Shown here one piece after another: positions 32,798 to 43,879 of a stretch of DNA of 64,000 bases. How positions within the stretch are numbered: the first letter of the stretch is position 1; every line of letters starts with the position of its first letter. The stretch lies in the NCBI RefSeq assembly GCF_007655135.1, contig NC_045130.1, forward strand, positions 15,748,001 to 15,812,000. Reading direction: 5' to 3'. The notes under the pieces are model-generated. The model made no database searches and had not been told where the DNA came from. It saw only the letters and a program-made list of their open reading frames with translations. This DNA comes from Punica granatum (taxonomy: Eukaryota > Streptophyta > Magnoliopsida > Myrtales > Lythraceae). Position numbers and translations under genes: made by a program.

Positions 32798-33846
32798 CAT
32801 CTTCCTGGAAAAAAAGTTGGAAGTTTGCTGAGGTCCCAGGTGACCATGAAGTTTTTAACAGGATTTTAGCTTTCAGTGTTTGGCAAATGCTTTGCTTTGT
32901 TGCATGTATATATGAACAGAGATTGTCGAATAGTAGAACAATGTCCTTGCACCAGATGCAAATGTTATTATATATATATGTTGATAGCAAATAATGCAAT
33001 TTGATGTCCTCCTGCGGGGAGTTCCTTCACATTCCATCCCGAGCCATCGTCTTGTCAGCGTCCTGGCTCTCTTATGTTTCCTTTCATAAATTTTGAGTCC
33101 ATAATTTGTTGCATATGGGTTTCTTCTTGACAGTCATCATTGCTACATTTGAGCTATTATGGGGCAATTTTGAACTGCCACGGGATGTTCGTTTGGCAGT
33201 TTTTGATGTTGCCGGCAGGTTCGGTGTTGGGAGAGGTTATCCACGGCAGTTTCGCACAGCACTTCTCATTTCACTGGGAGAAACAATCATTGTTTATAGG
33301 TGCCACGAATGGTATAAACACCAGATTTGCACATAATTGTCCTTGCTGATATTACTTCCACGAATTCATTCGTTGAATCAAAGTACAATTGCATGTCATT
33401 TGAATTCATTCAACATAGTTCTTGCCACAAAACCAAAAGGATAATCTATACTCAAAAGCGCAAAAAAAAAAAAAGAAGGCAAAATATCCAAAAGAATATT
33501 CAATCGACCACACACATTTTTTTTGGTGACTGAATAATTCATTATAGAAGCTCAAATAGTTTTGCTGATTCAATCAGCTACAGGACGGGGATAACAAGCC
33601 CCTCCCGCATCCGATCTCTAAGTCGGATAATATCCTTGCTCATGACCTGGGTCATCTAGGCTCTAGGTCTAATTTTCATTCTCTATGTACTTTTGAAGGG
33701 TATCATGATCTCAGGACTCCTATAGACACTATCCTTTAATATTAATATCTTGAATTATTCATAAAAAAAGAGTCCCTCCCGCATCCAAAATTAAAAACTT
33801 AAAAACTGAGACAGAGAAATAGGAGCAAGATCTAAAATCATTATAG
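32798..33846. other. polyprenol reductase 3' region and intergenic DNA
   Basis: The 3' untranslated region should occupy the first few hundred bases. The frame at 33106-33336 has no domain that I recognise. From about 33525 the minus strand reads 'gaattattcagtcacc' then a run of A, like the 3' end of a plant LINE, consistent with the LINE remnant further right. A GAGTCCCTCCCGCATCC phrase occurs twice (about 33590 and 33771). Confidence 0.4.
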
Positions 33847-33848
33847 TG

Positions 33849-34157
33849 TGTTTGGTTTTAGAATTAAATAGAATTGTGTTTTGATTTTAATTGAGATGTA
33901 ATGATTGTATTATTGAATAATGAGAAAAAGTGTGAAGAAGTAATGAATAGTTGAGAGAAAGTAATGATTATATTGTTGAATTGTGGAAAAAGTAATGGAT
34001 AGTTAGAAAATTTAGTATTAAAAATTGAATTGAATGATTACAAAATTAAAGAAAATGAAAAAAAGTAATAATTGTGGTGATTATTTTTGTTGTGTAGTGA
34101 ATATAGTTAAAGTTAGAGTTAAAATTTTAAAAATTTGATTGCAAAATCAAACGGGGT
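33849..34157. mobile_element. TGTTTGGTTTT-ended MITE, ~309 bp, abutting/inserted in the LINE remnant
   Basis: The left end GTGTTTGGTTTTAG and right end GCAAAATCAAACGGGG mirror each other. The interior (tttgattttaattgaga, tgtaatgattgtattattg, tagttaaagttagagtt) matches the inverse of 19681-19938. Its right end truncates the RNase H frame of the LINE remnant, so it probably inserted into the LINE. Confidence 0.65.
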
Positions 34158-35920
34158 GAAAAGACTCATGTTGATCTCTTCCCATCTTTGCGAGGGCATC
34201 GACACATGAGTTGGCCTCCCTGTACATATGCAAAGGGTGAAGTACATCCAGCTGATTGCAAAGTTCCCTACAATCATTTATGATAGGTTGAAAGAATAAA
34301 TTAGACACATTATTACCCCGAATCCAATCATAGATCAGCTGAGCATCTAATTGTACGCATAATTTTCGAACGCCACAAGAGACAGTCATCTGAAGTCCCT
34401 ATTTAAGCGCACTAAGTTCGGTAACGAGAGTGAAAGTGTGACCAAGGTTCATTATGAAACCATTCATCCAGTTGCCATAGTGGTCTCTAAGTACACCAGC
34501 TCCTCCTGCTTTCCCGAGATTGCCTTCCACTGACCCATCCGTATTCAGAGGGTGGAAACCTTTAGGTGGGGGATTCCATTTGATCATGATGTTCTTGGTT
34601 GGAGCAGTGGTTTTATCAGTTATAGAACCCCAGAATTCCGCAACAAGCTCGTTGGTGAGGAAATGGAGGTCCCTATCGAGAACACGTTGCGATTTTTCCA
34701 TAGGTTCCAAATGGCAACTGGGAAAATTACTTCCGAGGAATGCCCGGGGTTGATAAATGGGACGATGAACAATTAAACCTAAGCCATTCCGTGAATGGAA
34801 TAGAGAAGGTAGCTCGCTTGGATGAAGGTATGTTGGCGTTTTCCTAGAAATCACGAGCTAGAGGACACTCTCAGAATGTGTTGGATTGTCTCTTCCTGGC
34901 AATGACATATAGGGCAACTTGGATCGACCGGTATGCCTATGGCAGCAAGATGGGCACGGGTTGCCAATTTTTCATGACAGCATAACCAGATGAGGTGTTG
35001 TATTTTCGAGATAACTAAGCATTTCCATATCCAAGACCACTTCCCTAGAGGTGGAGGGTTCGGGCTGTTAAGGAGAAGCTTATAGGCAGATTTTGCTGAG
35101 TAAAAGCCATTCCTTGAGTGGCCCAAAACCAAATGATCTTCACAATCGTTGGAGGAGTAAATAGGGATGCCACGAATAGCTTCCCAGAGTTCAGAGGATA
35201 GAAGGAGAGGGATGTTACCGAAATCCCATCCCCTAGTGTTCGTAATGATCGAGTCCACCGATCGAGAATCTTCCAACAAGGGTAGTGGTCCATGAACATA
35301 GCTCCTTAATAGACACTGCCCCACCCATGTGTCGTTCCATTCTCGATGACCCATTTTGATCCTCTGTCCCAAACTTGAAGACCAGCTCTCAATGCATTTC
35401 AAGTTGCAGAACCCTTCCAAAGTTGATCTGGGCTTTGATTTCCAAATTTGTGTCTGATTAGTTTTGTCAAGGCGAATCTTCTGACATTGCCCTTTCCACA
35501 AGCTTTCCCAGCATGACTTTGTTACTGTGCGGACCCGAACTTCATCTGGATTGTGATATTAGCTTTCCTCAGGAGGATTATATCGTCCGCAAAAAGTAGA
35601 TGGGAACATCCAAAGCAGCCTCATGAAGGTTGGATATTCGACCATTTCTTGTCTCGGACTGCATCTTCGAACATATTGGAGAGGTACTCCATGCATACTA
35701 TAAACAGGTATGGGGACAGCGGGTCCCCCTGTTGGATTCCTCGAGATGGTCTGAATTTGTCGAGGCAGCCACCATTAAATAAGATAGAAATTGTTGTTGA
35801 GGTCACACATTCCACGATGAGCTTGATCCATGCCTCGGGAAATCCAAAATAGACCAGTACTTGATGTAGAAAGCTCCATTCCAATCTATCATAAGCTTTT
35901 TCTAGTAATTGACCCGACAT
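34147..35920 (-). pseudogene. L1-type LINE remnant: reverse transcriptase tail, zf-RVT and RNase H-like domain
   Basis: Read on the minus strand, in order. The RT piece at 35621-35920 has EKAYDRLEWSFLHQVL and RGIQQGDPLSPYLFIVCMEYL. The LLFADDIILL active-site block follows near 35560-35610 in another frame. At 34851-35501 is the zf-RVT segment with SAKSAYKLLL and CPICHCQEETIQHIL. Two frames at 34399-34854 and 34147-34389 make up an RNase H (RVT_3) domain with TDGSVEGNLGKAGGAGVLRD and SCVDALAKMG. Frameshifts separate the parts and the endonuclease is missing. This is a dead, 5'-truncated plant LINE, cut at its 3' side by a MITE. Confidence 0.9.
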
Positions 35921-36019
35921 TTAAATATACTTAAGTACTTCCCATTTCTTCATCAATTTATGATATATAAAAGCGAAAGAGCTGAATCATGAGAGTTCTA
36001 TTTAAGAACCGTAAGCTCC

Positions 36020-36480
36020 TGGTGAAATATATTAATGCCGTAATTATCTCAACCACGTGCCTATCCACCTCCGAGAAATTGACCGACTTTGTCGTGGATA
36101 TGTGGCTTGACAGGTGAGACAAGCTCAGCCCCTCGGCAAAGTCGACCTCCTCATCGGAGGTGGAGCGGAGCGGCGAGCTAGAGCGGCCTGGCAAAGTCGA
36201 CCTCCTTGGAGCCCCTCGGCAAAGTCGACCTCTTCTTGGCATGCAACAACGACATTTGGGCAAGTTGGAGCGGCTCGCGAGCCTGTCGTCACCGGAGAAG
36301 AGGGGCGGAGAGGATGGGGAAGAAGATAGCCTTTTGGAGGAAAATAGGGGCTCTGAGTCAATGGTGGGGCCTATCGATTGCCAGCTAAGCTCCACGTTTG
36401 TAGTGGTGGGCCAGCAAAAGTGCCAAGCCAGCACTTAATGGAGCTTTTCAATGGAATTGACGAAAATGTTAGAATTGACA
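36020..36480. repeat. GC-rich block with three 'GGCAAAGTCGACCT' repeats
   Basis: GGCAAAGTCGACCTC (or a one-base variant) occurs at about 36136, 36191 and 36221, within GC-rich sequence unlike the AT-rich surroundings. Several overlapping frames are open here on both strands because of composition. None has a domain. The composition resembles the GC-rich core of the fold-back element at 7513-8181, so a MITE interior is possible. Confidence 0.5.
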
Positions 36481-36780
36481 CAAAATTCATTCTCCATGTC
36501 AGTTTATGTAATTTAACGATCGCGTGCTAGATGTGGCACAAAGTGAGAACCACGTGCCTGTTTGTGTCATTAACCCTTTTGTTTTCTCCGCCCGATCCAT
36601 CGGTCCAGGCGAGGCAGCGAAGACAGAGAGTCTTCGCTCAGGTTAAGAAAGCTGCTCCTACTTAAGAATCATCGTCCTCTTCTTCTTCCTCTTTGTAGGA
36701 CGCCTTCTTCCATGGTTACATTTTGGCGAAAAAGAGAGAATGAACGTTCCCGTTAGGATCCTTCGCCCAGCAAGAGGGAA

Positions 36781-36957
36781 GATGGGCACGGCATCAAAGG
36801 ACAGTTTCAAGTTCAATGCCCCTGCCTCCGAGTTTGTCGCTTGGCTGCAGGCCCAGCGGCTACCCCATCTCTCCGCTAGTATTATACTACCCTTGCTTCT
36901 AGTTGCAGTTGCTCTTCAGCGGTGGCCCGGCCATGGGGCTGGCAGCTGGTTCGTTTA
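36781..36957 (+). CDS. hypothetical 58-residue membrane-segment peptide, possible orphaned first exon
   Basis: The ATG at 36781 (MGTASKDSFKFN) opens a frame with a Leu/Val-rich stretch (SASIILPLLLVAVAL) and stops at 36955-36957. An in-frame ATG at 36740 would extend it. The region upstream (36600-36740) is CT-rich and promoter-like. The layout (polar start, one hydrophobic segment, then GHGAG) is loosely like the first exon of an ER glycosyltransferase of the ALG6/ALG8 type. I cannot show this, and no continuation is visible before the AT-rich DNA at 37100. It is possibly a retained fragment of a moved gene. Confidence 0.25.
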
Positions 36958-37483
36958 ACCCATCTGGCTCTTCGAGATAGGAAATTCACAATAATAGTAT
37001 TCATAGAGAGAAACACTGGGTGCCTTATAGAAGAAGAAAACGAAACCAAGAACAAAAAACATGTGCTCAAGGACATGAGCTTGCTCGACCAATGATTCTG
37101 ACCAAAATAAGTATAAAGACCCCGAAGATTCGGTATTTTTTTTTTTTTTTAAATTTCGCCAAGATTCAGATGTATGAGTTAATTATCCAAAATTATTAGA
37201 GTAAAACTTCCACGTACACTTCTCTAGCATTCCCTCGGCTCGTGGTTGATGGACCATTCGAATCCCGGCCTTGTGGTTGATGGACCGACCCAATCCTTTG
37301 AATAATGTATATTTGTGACTTCTCTTCTTTTCCTTTCAATAGGCAAATATATTTACAATACGGAAATGCAATCCATCATTTCATTGTATTTTTAAAATAT
37401 ATTTTATAAAAAGATTAATCAAATACATGAGCCTGCGCAAGAACTAGTTCAAATAATGCATGAAGCAAGGTGGTTATATAAGT

Positions 37484-38271
37484 CTATGCCTTCTTACTCC
37501 CCTTCTTAACAATGCTAGTCATTAGTATGGAAGAGAGGTCCTCATCGCTATTGGTTTCCTCTTCCGTACTTTCTTTCATTTCCTCTTCACCGCTTTCAAT
37601 TTCTTCGTCCTAAAACAAGACAGCGCAAAAGTTTTCAAGTCAAAGGCTTGTCAATAGAATAAGAACAAGGCAAGAAAATGTTTGGTTTTTACTTAACGTA
37701 CGAAATAAAAATAAAGTGGACACGAACAATCTGATTTTTATAGCAAAAAGTTAAAGGAAACTCGATTTTTGTTCCAAAAAAGCTTTTTCAAAAGCTTATA
37801 TATGTAAGCTCATAGCAAAGAGCGAGTACATATTGAAGACTTAAAGAGAGCGAAAGAGAAACAAATGTTAAGGAAATATTATGTGTCCCAATAACAATAT
37901 TAAGGAAAAAAGCATTAAATCTAGCCAAAACTACTTTGAAATGAACCAGGTAAGAAGCAGAAGATACCCGTAACACGAGAACATACATGAGACTAACGTA
38001 AGGAAAATACGTGTTGAAATGCACCAAAACTAAGTTGAAATACATTAGAAGAAGAGAGAGATTACCGGCTGCAAAAGAGATGTTAAAAGCAATGAGAACT
38101 GAGCTAAAATGTACCCGGAAAGGAGCATAAATATATCAGAAACACTGCTACCTAACAGAGGCAATACAACGGCACTAAGAGATGATTTAGTTTGAATTGT
38201 ATAGTAGAAACAGAACTATACAACATTTATATTTACCTTTCTTCCATACTGTTTACACCCGATTTCCGCAT
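37484..38271 (-). CDS. two exon-like segments of an unrecognised gene ending in an acidic C-terminus
   Basis: On the minus strand a 35 bp segment (38237-38271, acceptor CACAAG, donor AAAG/GTAAAT) reads AEIGCKQYGRK. It joins in phase 0 with 37484-37609 (acceptor GTTTTAG), which reads DEEIESGEEEMKESTEEE, then SDEDLSSILMTS, and ends KKGSKKA before a stop at 37484. Good splice sites and continuous phase make a real 3' gene end plausible. Acidic-then-basic tails of this kind are common in nuclear proteins. The upstream part may include the exon-like segment at 39484-39598. The family is not recognised. Confidence 0.35.
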
Positions 38272-38299
38272 CTTGTGTCAATTACGGAGTTTGGAGCCC

Positions 38300-39480
38300 A
38301 CGAAACGTAATTAGGTAATTATTGGACAACCCATGCACGCGAGAAGGTCAGCCCGAGCGAGCAAAGTCCCAGATAGGAGGAGAGACCCGCAATTGAAGCT
38401 CGAGGAATGCCTGACCTGAGAAGCTGTGGCACAACCCGAACTGGACAGCCAAGGCTGGGGTTGGCAGCCCGTGATGGAAGTTGATGGGAAGATCTTCCTA
38501 ACCGAGGCAATGATGAACCTGGACATCCCTCAAGAAGGCAAGGGTCATGAGCGAGGAAAATTTATTTATTGTTACTTAGAGTTAGTGTAAGATACCCAAA
38601 TAAGTCATGACATTATGTGATTTCCTTAGATGAATATTTTCCTTATTCCATGTAATAATGATCTTGACTTACCTAATTAGGCTATTAGGCAACCATTTGT
38701 AACTCTCCGACAACATTCACATAAAACGCACGTTTATATATCTTTATTTTCCGGTATTTTACATTCCTGCCCTTTACATTTCGTTTTTCATTATATTTAT
38801 GCACTTCAAGTACACAATTTAATTCGTTGCACCCGCCGTACCTCTCGGTGTCTATCCTCTCTACCCAGTTCAAGTTTCTGGGCAGCGATTGGACTCCATC
38901 CGAGCTTTGGCTTCTGGGCCAAGGCGCGAATTCCTCTAGGCTTCATTAAGGCTGAGATCCATACCTCGAGGGTCTTCTGGTTTTCATGGCGGCATTGTCC
39001 TCAAGACTGGCTTCTGGGTCGTCTTTCTCCAGCAAGGTTATAAATCACACGCATGTGCTGGGAGAATCAAAGTGGCCTTACCCTCGTGGCCGTGACATCA
39101 TCTGAGCTCAATCAATCATCACGCACTCCATCAATCTATACCTTCGAGGAAATCCCGCCGCCGGCTAGTCCTATTGATCTCCGGGACCGTGGTGCTACGA
39201 GCTAGTCTGGTGGGGACGGCTAGTGGTTCCGCCCTTACACATTCTTGGGACCGTTCCATGGCGCACCTGGCAATCATCATACCTGCCATGTCAAAGCCGG
39301 AGGTTGAACGCGGAATCTAGGGAGAACACATCCGAGTCCCAAAAATCAATGATATCAATATCATCCCGTTATTCTTAAATCAACCATGGGTTTGCATCGA
39401 CTGCCGCTATTGTTGGAGTTAAGTATAGCATGCTCCTCCGGGGAAAAAGAAACATGCAGTATAAGTGTGTGGAAGAAACT
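38300..39480. other. GC-richer noncoding stretch, possibly a retroelement remnant
   Basis: No continuous frame or domain. From about 38590 to 39350 the composition shifts from AT-rich to mixed, with sequence such as CTTCTGGGCCAAGG and GGGACCGTTCC. This could be LTR or untranslated retroelement sequence. No LTR pair or primer-binding site was found. Confidence 0.3.
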
Positions 39481-39483
39481 TAC

Positions 39484-39598
39484 CACATTCAATCTGTCCG
39501 ATTTGGAGACCCGATGAAATGCATGCAAGGAATGCTCGAGAGGGTCAATCAGATCACACGAACCTTCTTGCGGAGCTATCATCCTCAGGACTAGATAC
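39484..39598 (-). CDS. isolated exon-like segment (38 codons), product unknown
   Basis: Bounded by TCAGCAG (acceptor) and GTAAGTTTC (donor) on the minus strand, it reads YLVLRMIAPQEGSCDLIDP, then HSLHAFHRVSKSDRLNV, with no stop. It ends in phase 0, compatible with the segment at 38271 only if further exons lie between. It may belong to the same unrecognised gene as 37484-38271. Confidence 0.3.
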
Positions 39599-40011
39599 CT
39601 GCTGAGATGCAAACAACTTGAGAAAATAAGTTACTTTGCAAGCAAGTACTACAGCTAGAATATGAACTAAATTATTTCACAGCAAACATATTAACATTCA
39701 CTTGAGTTAACATCAGAGAATCGTATGTTGTTTTCTGCAGACTAATTAATATTTCACATTTGTGCAGACAAATAACATGATTTGGTTTCCCCCTTTAAGC
39801 CAAGCATTCCATGGATCAACTGCTTTAATTTATCTTTTTGAGCCAAAAGAAAAGGAAGCCAGTAGATGACGGTCCGTAAGGGCAAAGAGATTTTCGCCAA
39901 TCAGTGAGAATTAGACTTGGATTCCAAGTTGGGTAAAGGACCTAATGACAAAAACAGCCAAAGCTGATCGGTGATGGCACACTATGATCAGCAGAAAGAG
40001 AGAAATAGTAC

Positions 40012-40012
<1 letters not shown>

Positions 40013-40045
<33 letters not shown>
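40013..40045. repeat. GA microsatellite
   Basis: About 33 bp of GA repeats downstream of the aldo-keto reductase gene. The surrounding open frames are composition artefacts. Confidence 0.9.
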
Positions 40046-40049
<4 letters not shown>

Positions 40050-40729
40050 AACCACATGGTGGTCGGTAATGGCCGAAGCTAAAACAGTCGGCGAGTTTCG
40101 AGATGGAGGAAAGAGGTGATAAAAAAGAATGGGAGAGAAGCGACTGAAATAGAAAGAGAAGCAAGAGAAGGAGCAATGGCTATCAGCGAGGACAGGAATG
40201 GCCGTCCGTGAGGCCTTCAAAGCTGCCGTGAGGCAAACGGTGATGGAGAACAGAGTCGTCTCTGTTTCTTTTCCTTTCTTACCCAAATGTTCCCGACAAT
40301 GGCACGATGGGGCGCTGCCGTTAATGGTGCATATAACTGCCGCGTATTCACCAAGATGAGGGCAACTTCAAAATGCCGCGAGGTTGTCAGCAAATAAAGG
40401 ATACAGCGGCAGTTTTTGAACTGCCATGGCATCAACTTAGTTCTGTAGTAGCATATCTCATATAACAAGTCCATTTTAGCCAAACATCAACGATAAAACT
40501 TCTATATCTCGAGCTCAAACCAATGACAAGGGACCTTCTACTATTACAATAGTATTACATTCGACGACTCGCTACCGTATATATATGTTCTTATTGACTC
40601 TTGAGGAAATATACTTACATAATCCCAACTACAGACTGCAATAGATAGCCAGCAGTTCCTGAAATTACCCTTATTTTTATACTCAGCACAGCACAAGAAG
40701 ATCTCTCTTCCATTTTGAGTACTCCAGAT

Positions 40730-42699
40730 TCATGCGTATATGTCGACTCCCCAGAACTTAGCGGGTTGATTCGTCCTGTAGTTCTTGTCCAGACCTTTTA
40801 TCAGTTCCATGTCCTCTTCCGCCAGTTCGAAGTCGAGCGCGGCGAAATTCTCCGCCAACCTCTCAGGCTTCGATGACTTGGGTATGACTGCCGTGTTTCG
40901 CTGTATACCCCATCGAAGTGCAATCTGAGCTACGGACTTCCCATATTTCTTCGCCAAGCCCTGGTTTTCACGAAATACAGTTAGAACCCATCGACCGACT
41001 TGCAGGAAAATTGTCAGGGATTTTATGTACAGTCCGATGGAAAACATTTGACTCACTGGGCTCATATCACCCTGGTGGAAAATATTGGTGTAAACTTACT
41101 TTTAACACAGGGTCCTCCAAACACGAGACTGACCCAAACATCTCGACGTTGGCAGTGGAGCCTCCCAGAGGAGTGTGGGCCACGACACGGATCCCGTGTT
41201 TCTGGCAGAACTTGACGAGAGACTCTCGCTGGAAGTAGGGGTGGAGCTCCAGCTGGCTCACCGCCGGCTTTATTCTGGAGTAAGCTAAGCAATCCCTCGT
41301 CAGGAGGAGGCTATAGTTGCTGCAATATTCAAGAGTTCTAATTAGAGCCCAAAATAATCCGTTGTATTTTGGTTTGTAGAGATCATTGATAAGCATCGAG
41401 ATGGAGGAAGCTGTGTTGTGCTTTAATTTTTCCCTTTCTGTGTGTTGCATGAGGGAAAAACTTGAAAACCAGGGAACACGTACGAAACTAGTTCAGTTCG
41501 TTCGTTATTTTCAAATATAATGAAGTCCGCTTAGATTTTAATAGGGGTCCATCGTATTTCTGTTTTCCGTTCGGTTCCAACTGAAGCCGAACCTGAAGCC
41601 AATGCTGCGGACCAAGCCCATGTCGACGAGAGCTTCCATGGAACGCCAAACGCTTTCCAGTGAAATGGTGGTGTTGATGTCCAGGACTCCGTTGTCCAAC
41701 ACACTCGCCACGGCTCCAATTCCTACGTTATGGAATTACAAGACAACATCAGAAATTCCGAGTAGTAATAATTTAGCGCGAGGCTATACTACGCTTCCAA
41801 AGCTCGGTTCGGTCAAGCATATACGAGCATGAGAAGGTAGATGTGTTGGAGTACCAGTGTGGGGCGTGGGAACAGGGAAGTGGATGAGGTAGAGGTCCAG
41901 GTAGTCCAGCTGCAGCTTCTTCAAGCTGTCCTTGCAGGCCTCAATCACATGACCGTGATCCGAGTTCCATATCTGCATCATGAAAAATTCGAAACTATAA
42001 GACGAGTACGAGAAAGCGCCTTGTGGTCTAAGTTTTCAGTACCGGGAAAAAACCCGACCTTTGTGGTGATAAACACTTCCTCCCGCTTGACAAGGCCGAG
42101 CCGGAATGCTTCCGCAAGTGCCTCCCCAACTTCCTTTTCATTCTTGTACTTGGCTGCAAAGAAAAACGTCTCCAGCTTAACAAAGACGTTCGTATATTTG
42201 GTGCGTCATCGGAAATCATAGGTATCTAATTGGTCTATATTGGTCCTCTTCACAGTCCTTACTTTATTTTTATATCTTAAAAGAGCTTGTCAATCAGCTT
42301 TTTGACGGTTGAATGATTAATAAATTATTTAATTATTCATTAATAATTAAAATTTAATAATTTAAAAAGTGATTAAAAGGTGATTACATCATATAATTTG
42401 TTGTCTAGGAGTGAACATGAAAAGAATTTAAATTTGTATCGTACTTTTTATTTTTATACCAGATCCATAGACCTCTCTTATAAATAAAAAAAAAGGTATA
42501 TCATACCAGCACAGTCGAAGTGACGATAACCAATCTTGATGGCATGGAAGAGAAGGTCCTTGATATCCTTCCCTTCCATCCGGAAGAAGCCGAGGCCCAT
42601 TATAGGCATCGTGGCACCACTGTTAAGGGTGACTTCCTTCGAGAAATCACAGTTCAGGGACGCCGGCATGGAGAAGCCATTGCTAAGAGTTGGTGCCAT
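40730..42699 (-). CDS. NADPH-dependent aldo-keto reductase of the sorbitol-6-phosphate dehydrogenase / mannose-6-phosphate reductase clade, 6 exons, 328 aa
   Basis: The exons are 42507-42699, 42059-42153, 41855-41972, 41593-41722, 41100-41319 and 40730-40960. All are GT-AG, in phase, and total 329 codons including the stop. The AKR tetrad is present as D62 (GYRHFDCA), Y67, K96 (VFITTK) and H127 (LYLIHFP). The cofactor loop TAVIPKSS is near the end, and the chain closes with KFWGVDIYA. The family reduces aldose-6-phosphates to alditol-6-phosphates with NADPH in the cytosol. In Rosaceae and celery this makes sorbitol or mannitol phosphate; in other plants the substrate is less certain. The first ~20 residues (MAPTLSNGFSMPASLN) extend beyond shorter relatives. 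A start at Met11 is possible. Fold and clade are sure; exact substrate is inference. Confidence 0.95.
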
Positions 42700-42700
42700 T

Positions 42701-42741
42701 ACTAGCTCTCTCTCTATCTCTCTCTCTCTCTTTTTCTCTCA
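42701..42741. repeat. CT/GA tract in the leader of the aldo-keto reductase gene
   Basis: CT repeats with one ATC interruption lie immediately upstream of the ATG (GA repeats in the sense direction), inside the short 5' leader. Confidence 0.85.
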
Positions 42742-42822
42742 GCCTCTACGATGAGAAGATTTCTTTTGCTTGTTCCTGGTATGTGTTGTGTTGTGCTGCT
42801 ACGAAGGGGGATATGTCGACCG

Positions 42823-42830
42823 TATTTATA
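42823..42830 (-). promoter_or_regulatory. TATA box of the aldo-keto reductase gene
   Basis: TATAAATA on the minus strand lies 124 bp upstream of the ATG at 42699. Transcription would start near 42795, giving a leader of about 95 nt that includes the GA repeat and has no upstream ATG. Confidence 0.65.
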
Positions 42831-42899
42831 GAAAAAAGATATATGGGCTCCACAAATATACAACCAAAACAAATGGGCTCCACAAATTTATAACCAATA

Positions 42900-43393
42900 T
42901 TCTTTTTTTTAAATTATTTGGGTTTTTTTATTTTATAATTATTATTTTTGGTGAACCAAAGGCGGCGAAGCTCTTTTTTTTTTTTTAAATTTATATATTT
43001 TAATTTATTTTAGGATTTCTCATGCTGCTTTATTTCATCTTCCTCTATTTCTTACTAGAACCACATAAAACCTTTCCAATAATTGAAGAAAAGCAAGGAG
43101 GTAACTTAAAAACTCTCTTCAAAAACCTACAACATATGTTCTACTACTTGAACTCTTATCATGCGGATTGAGGGACATTGCCTAGTACCACTCGACTACC
43201 TATTACAATTAGAATACTTTGACAGTGTTGAGAGTTGAAATCTTACATGAAAACATCAATGAAAAATATACTAGGAAAATCAAATCCACAGCTTGAGTTT
43301 TTTAATTAAAAATGGACTCAGTCATTTCAAATCAATGAAAATGTCACACAGTATTAGAGTATTTACATGCACGTGTAAGTTAACACCACATCA
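42900..43393. other. AT-rich intergenic DNA upstream of the aldo-keto reductase
   Basis: No gene is seen. A short GGCTCCACAAAT phrase is repeated at 42844 and 42874. Confidence 0.45.
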
Positions 43394-43585
43394 AATCCGA
43401 GTATAAAACTCGTGGTCAATCCTAGCTTGAGAGTAGAAGAGGGGAGTCCACCTTGTAGCAATTATCCCCCACCCCCACCCCCGAATGTTAATCCGAGTAT
43501 AAAACTCGTGGTCAATCCTAGCTTGAGAGTAGAAGAGGGGAGTCCACCTTGTAGCAATTATCCCCCACCCCCACCCCCGAATGTG
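43394..43585. repeat. exact 96 bp tandem duplication
   Basis: The unit starting AATCCGAGTATAAAACTCGT is present twice (43394-43489 and 43490-43585) with no difference that I see. Because 96 is divisible by three, periodic open frames appear on both strands; they are not genes. Each unit contains a CCCCCACCCCCACCCCC stretch. Confidence 0.95.
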
Positions 43586-43691
43586 GAACAAGATGATGCT
43601 CATCTCGTAGTTAAGTTTGAGTACGGAACTGGAAGTCTACTTGTAGTCAATTGCTAAGTACATGCGATACGTGGCACGTATAAACAAGCAT

Positions 43692-43870
43692 CACTAACGT
43701 GGGTTGGTTCAAGCGGTTCGACGCATGTTCTGCTTAAGTAAATTCTCGAGTTCGTGTCATTGTGAATGCAGAAAATTCACGCCGAGAGAGCTTCACTTCT
43801 TAGTAAGCCAACCTGGCTCAACTAAATTAATTGGAACCTAATTAAACTTTCGAATATCATGATTTAAATA
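43692..43870 (+). mobile_element. tRNA-derived SINE, second full copy
   Basis: Same family as 22135-22300: GTGGGTTGGTTCAAGCGGTTC head, CTCGAGTTCGTGTC as B-box-like part, then gtgaatgcagaaaattcacg, ttagtaagccaacctggctc and ctttcgaatatc. Confidence 0.65.
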
Positions 43871-43879
43871 AAAAATACA

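Noticed and set aside
33106..33336. 76-codon frame after the polyprenol reductase gene
   Set aside because: No domain, no splice continuity with the gene, and it begins beyond a normal stop codon; probably 3' untranslated or intergenic sequence.
36114..36438. Overlapping open frames on both strands
   Set aside because: GC-rich composition and the repeated GGCAAAGTCGACCT motif keep all frames open; none has homology I recognise.
41067..41450. 127-codon minus-strand frame with an extra N-terminus
   Set aside because: Only the part from 41319 downward is coding (exon 5 of the aldo-keto reductase); the rest is intron, as the splice acceptor and phase show.
43391..43657. 70- and 81-codon frames with an internal 32-residue repeat
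   Set aside because: Created by the exact 96 bp tandem duplication.
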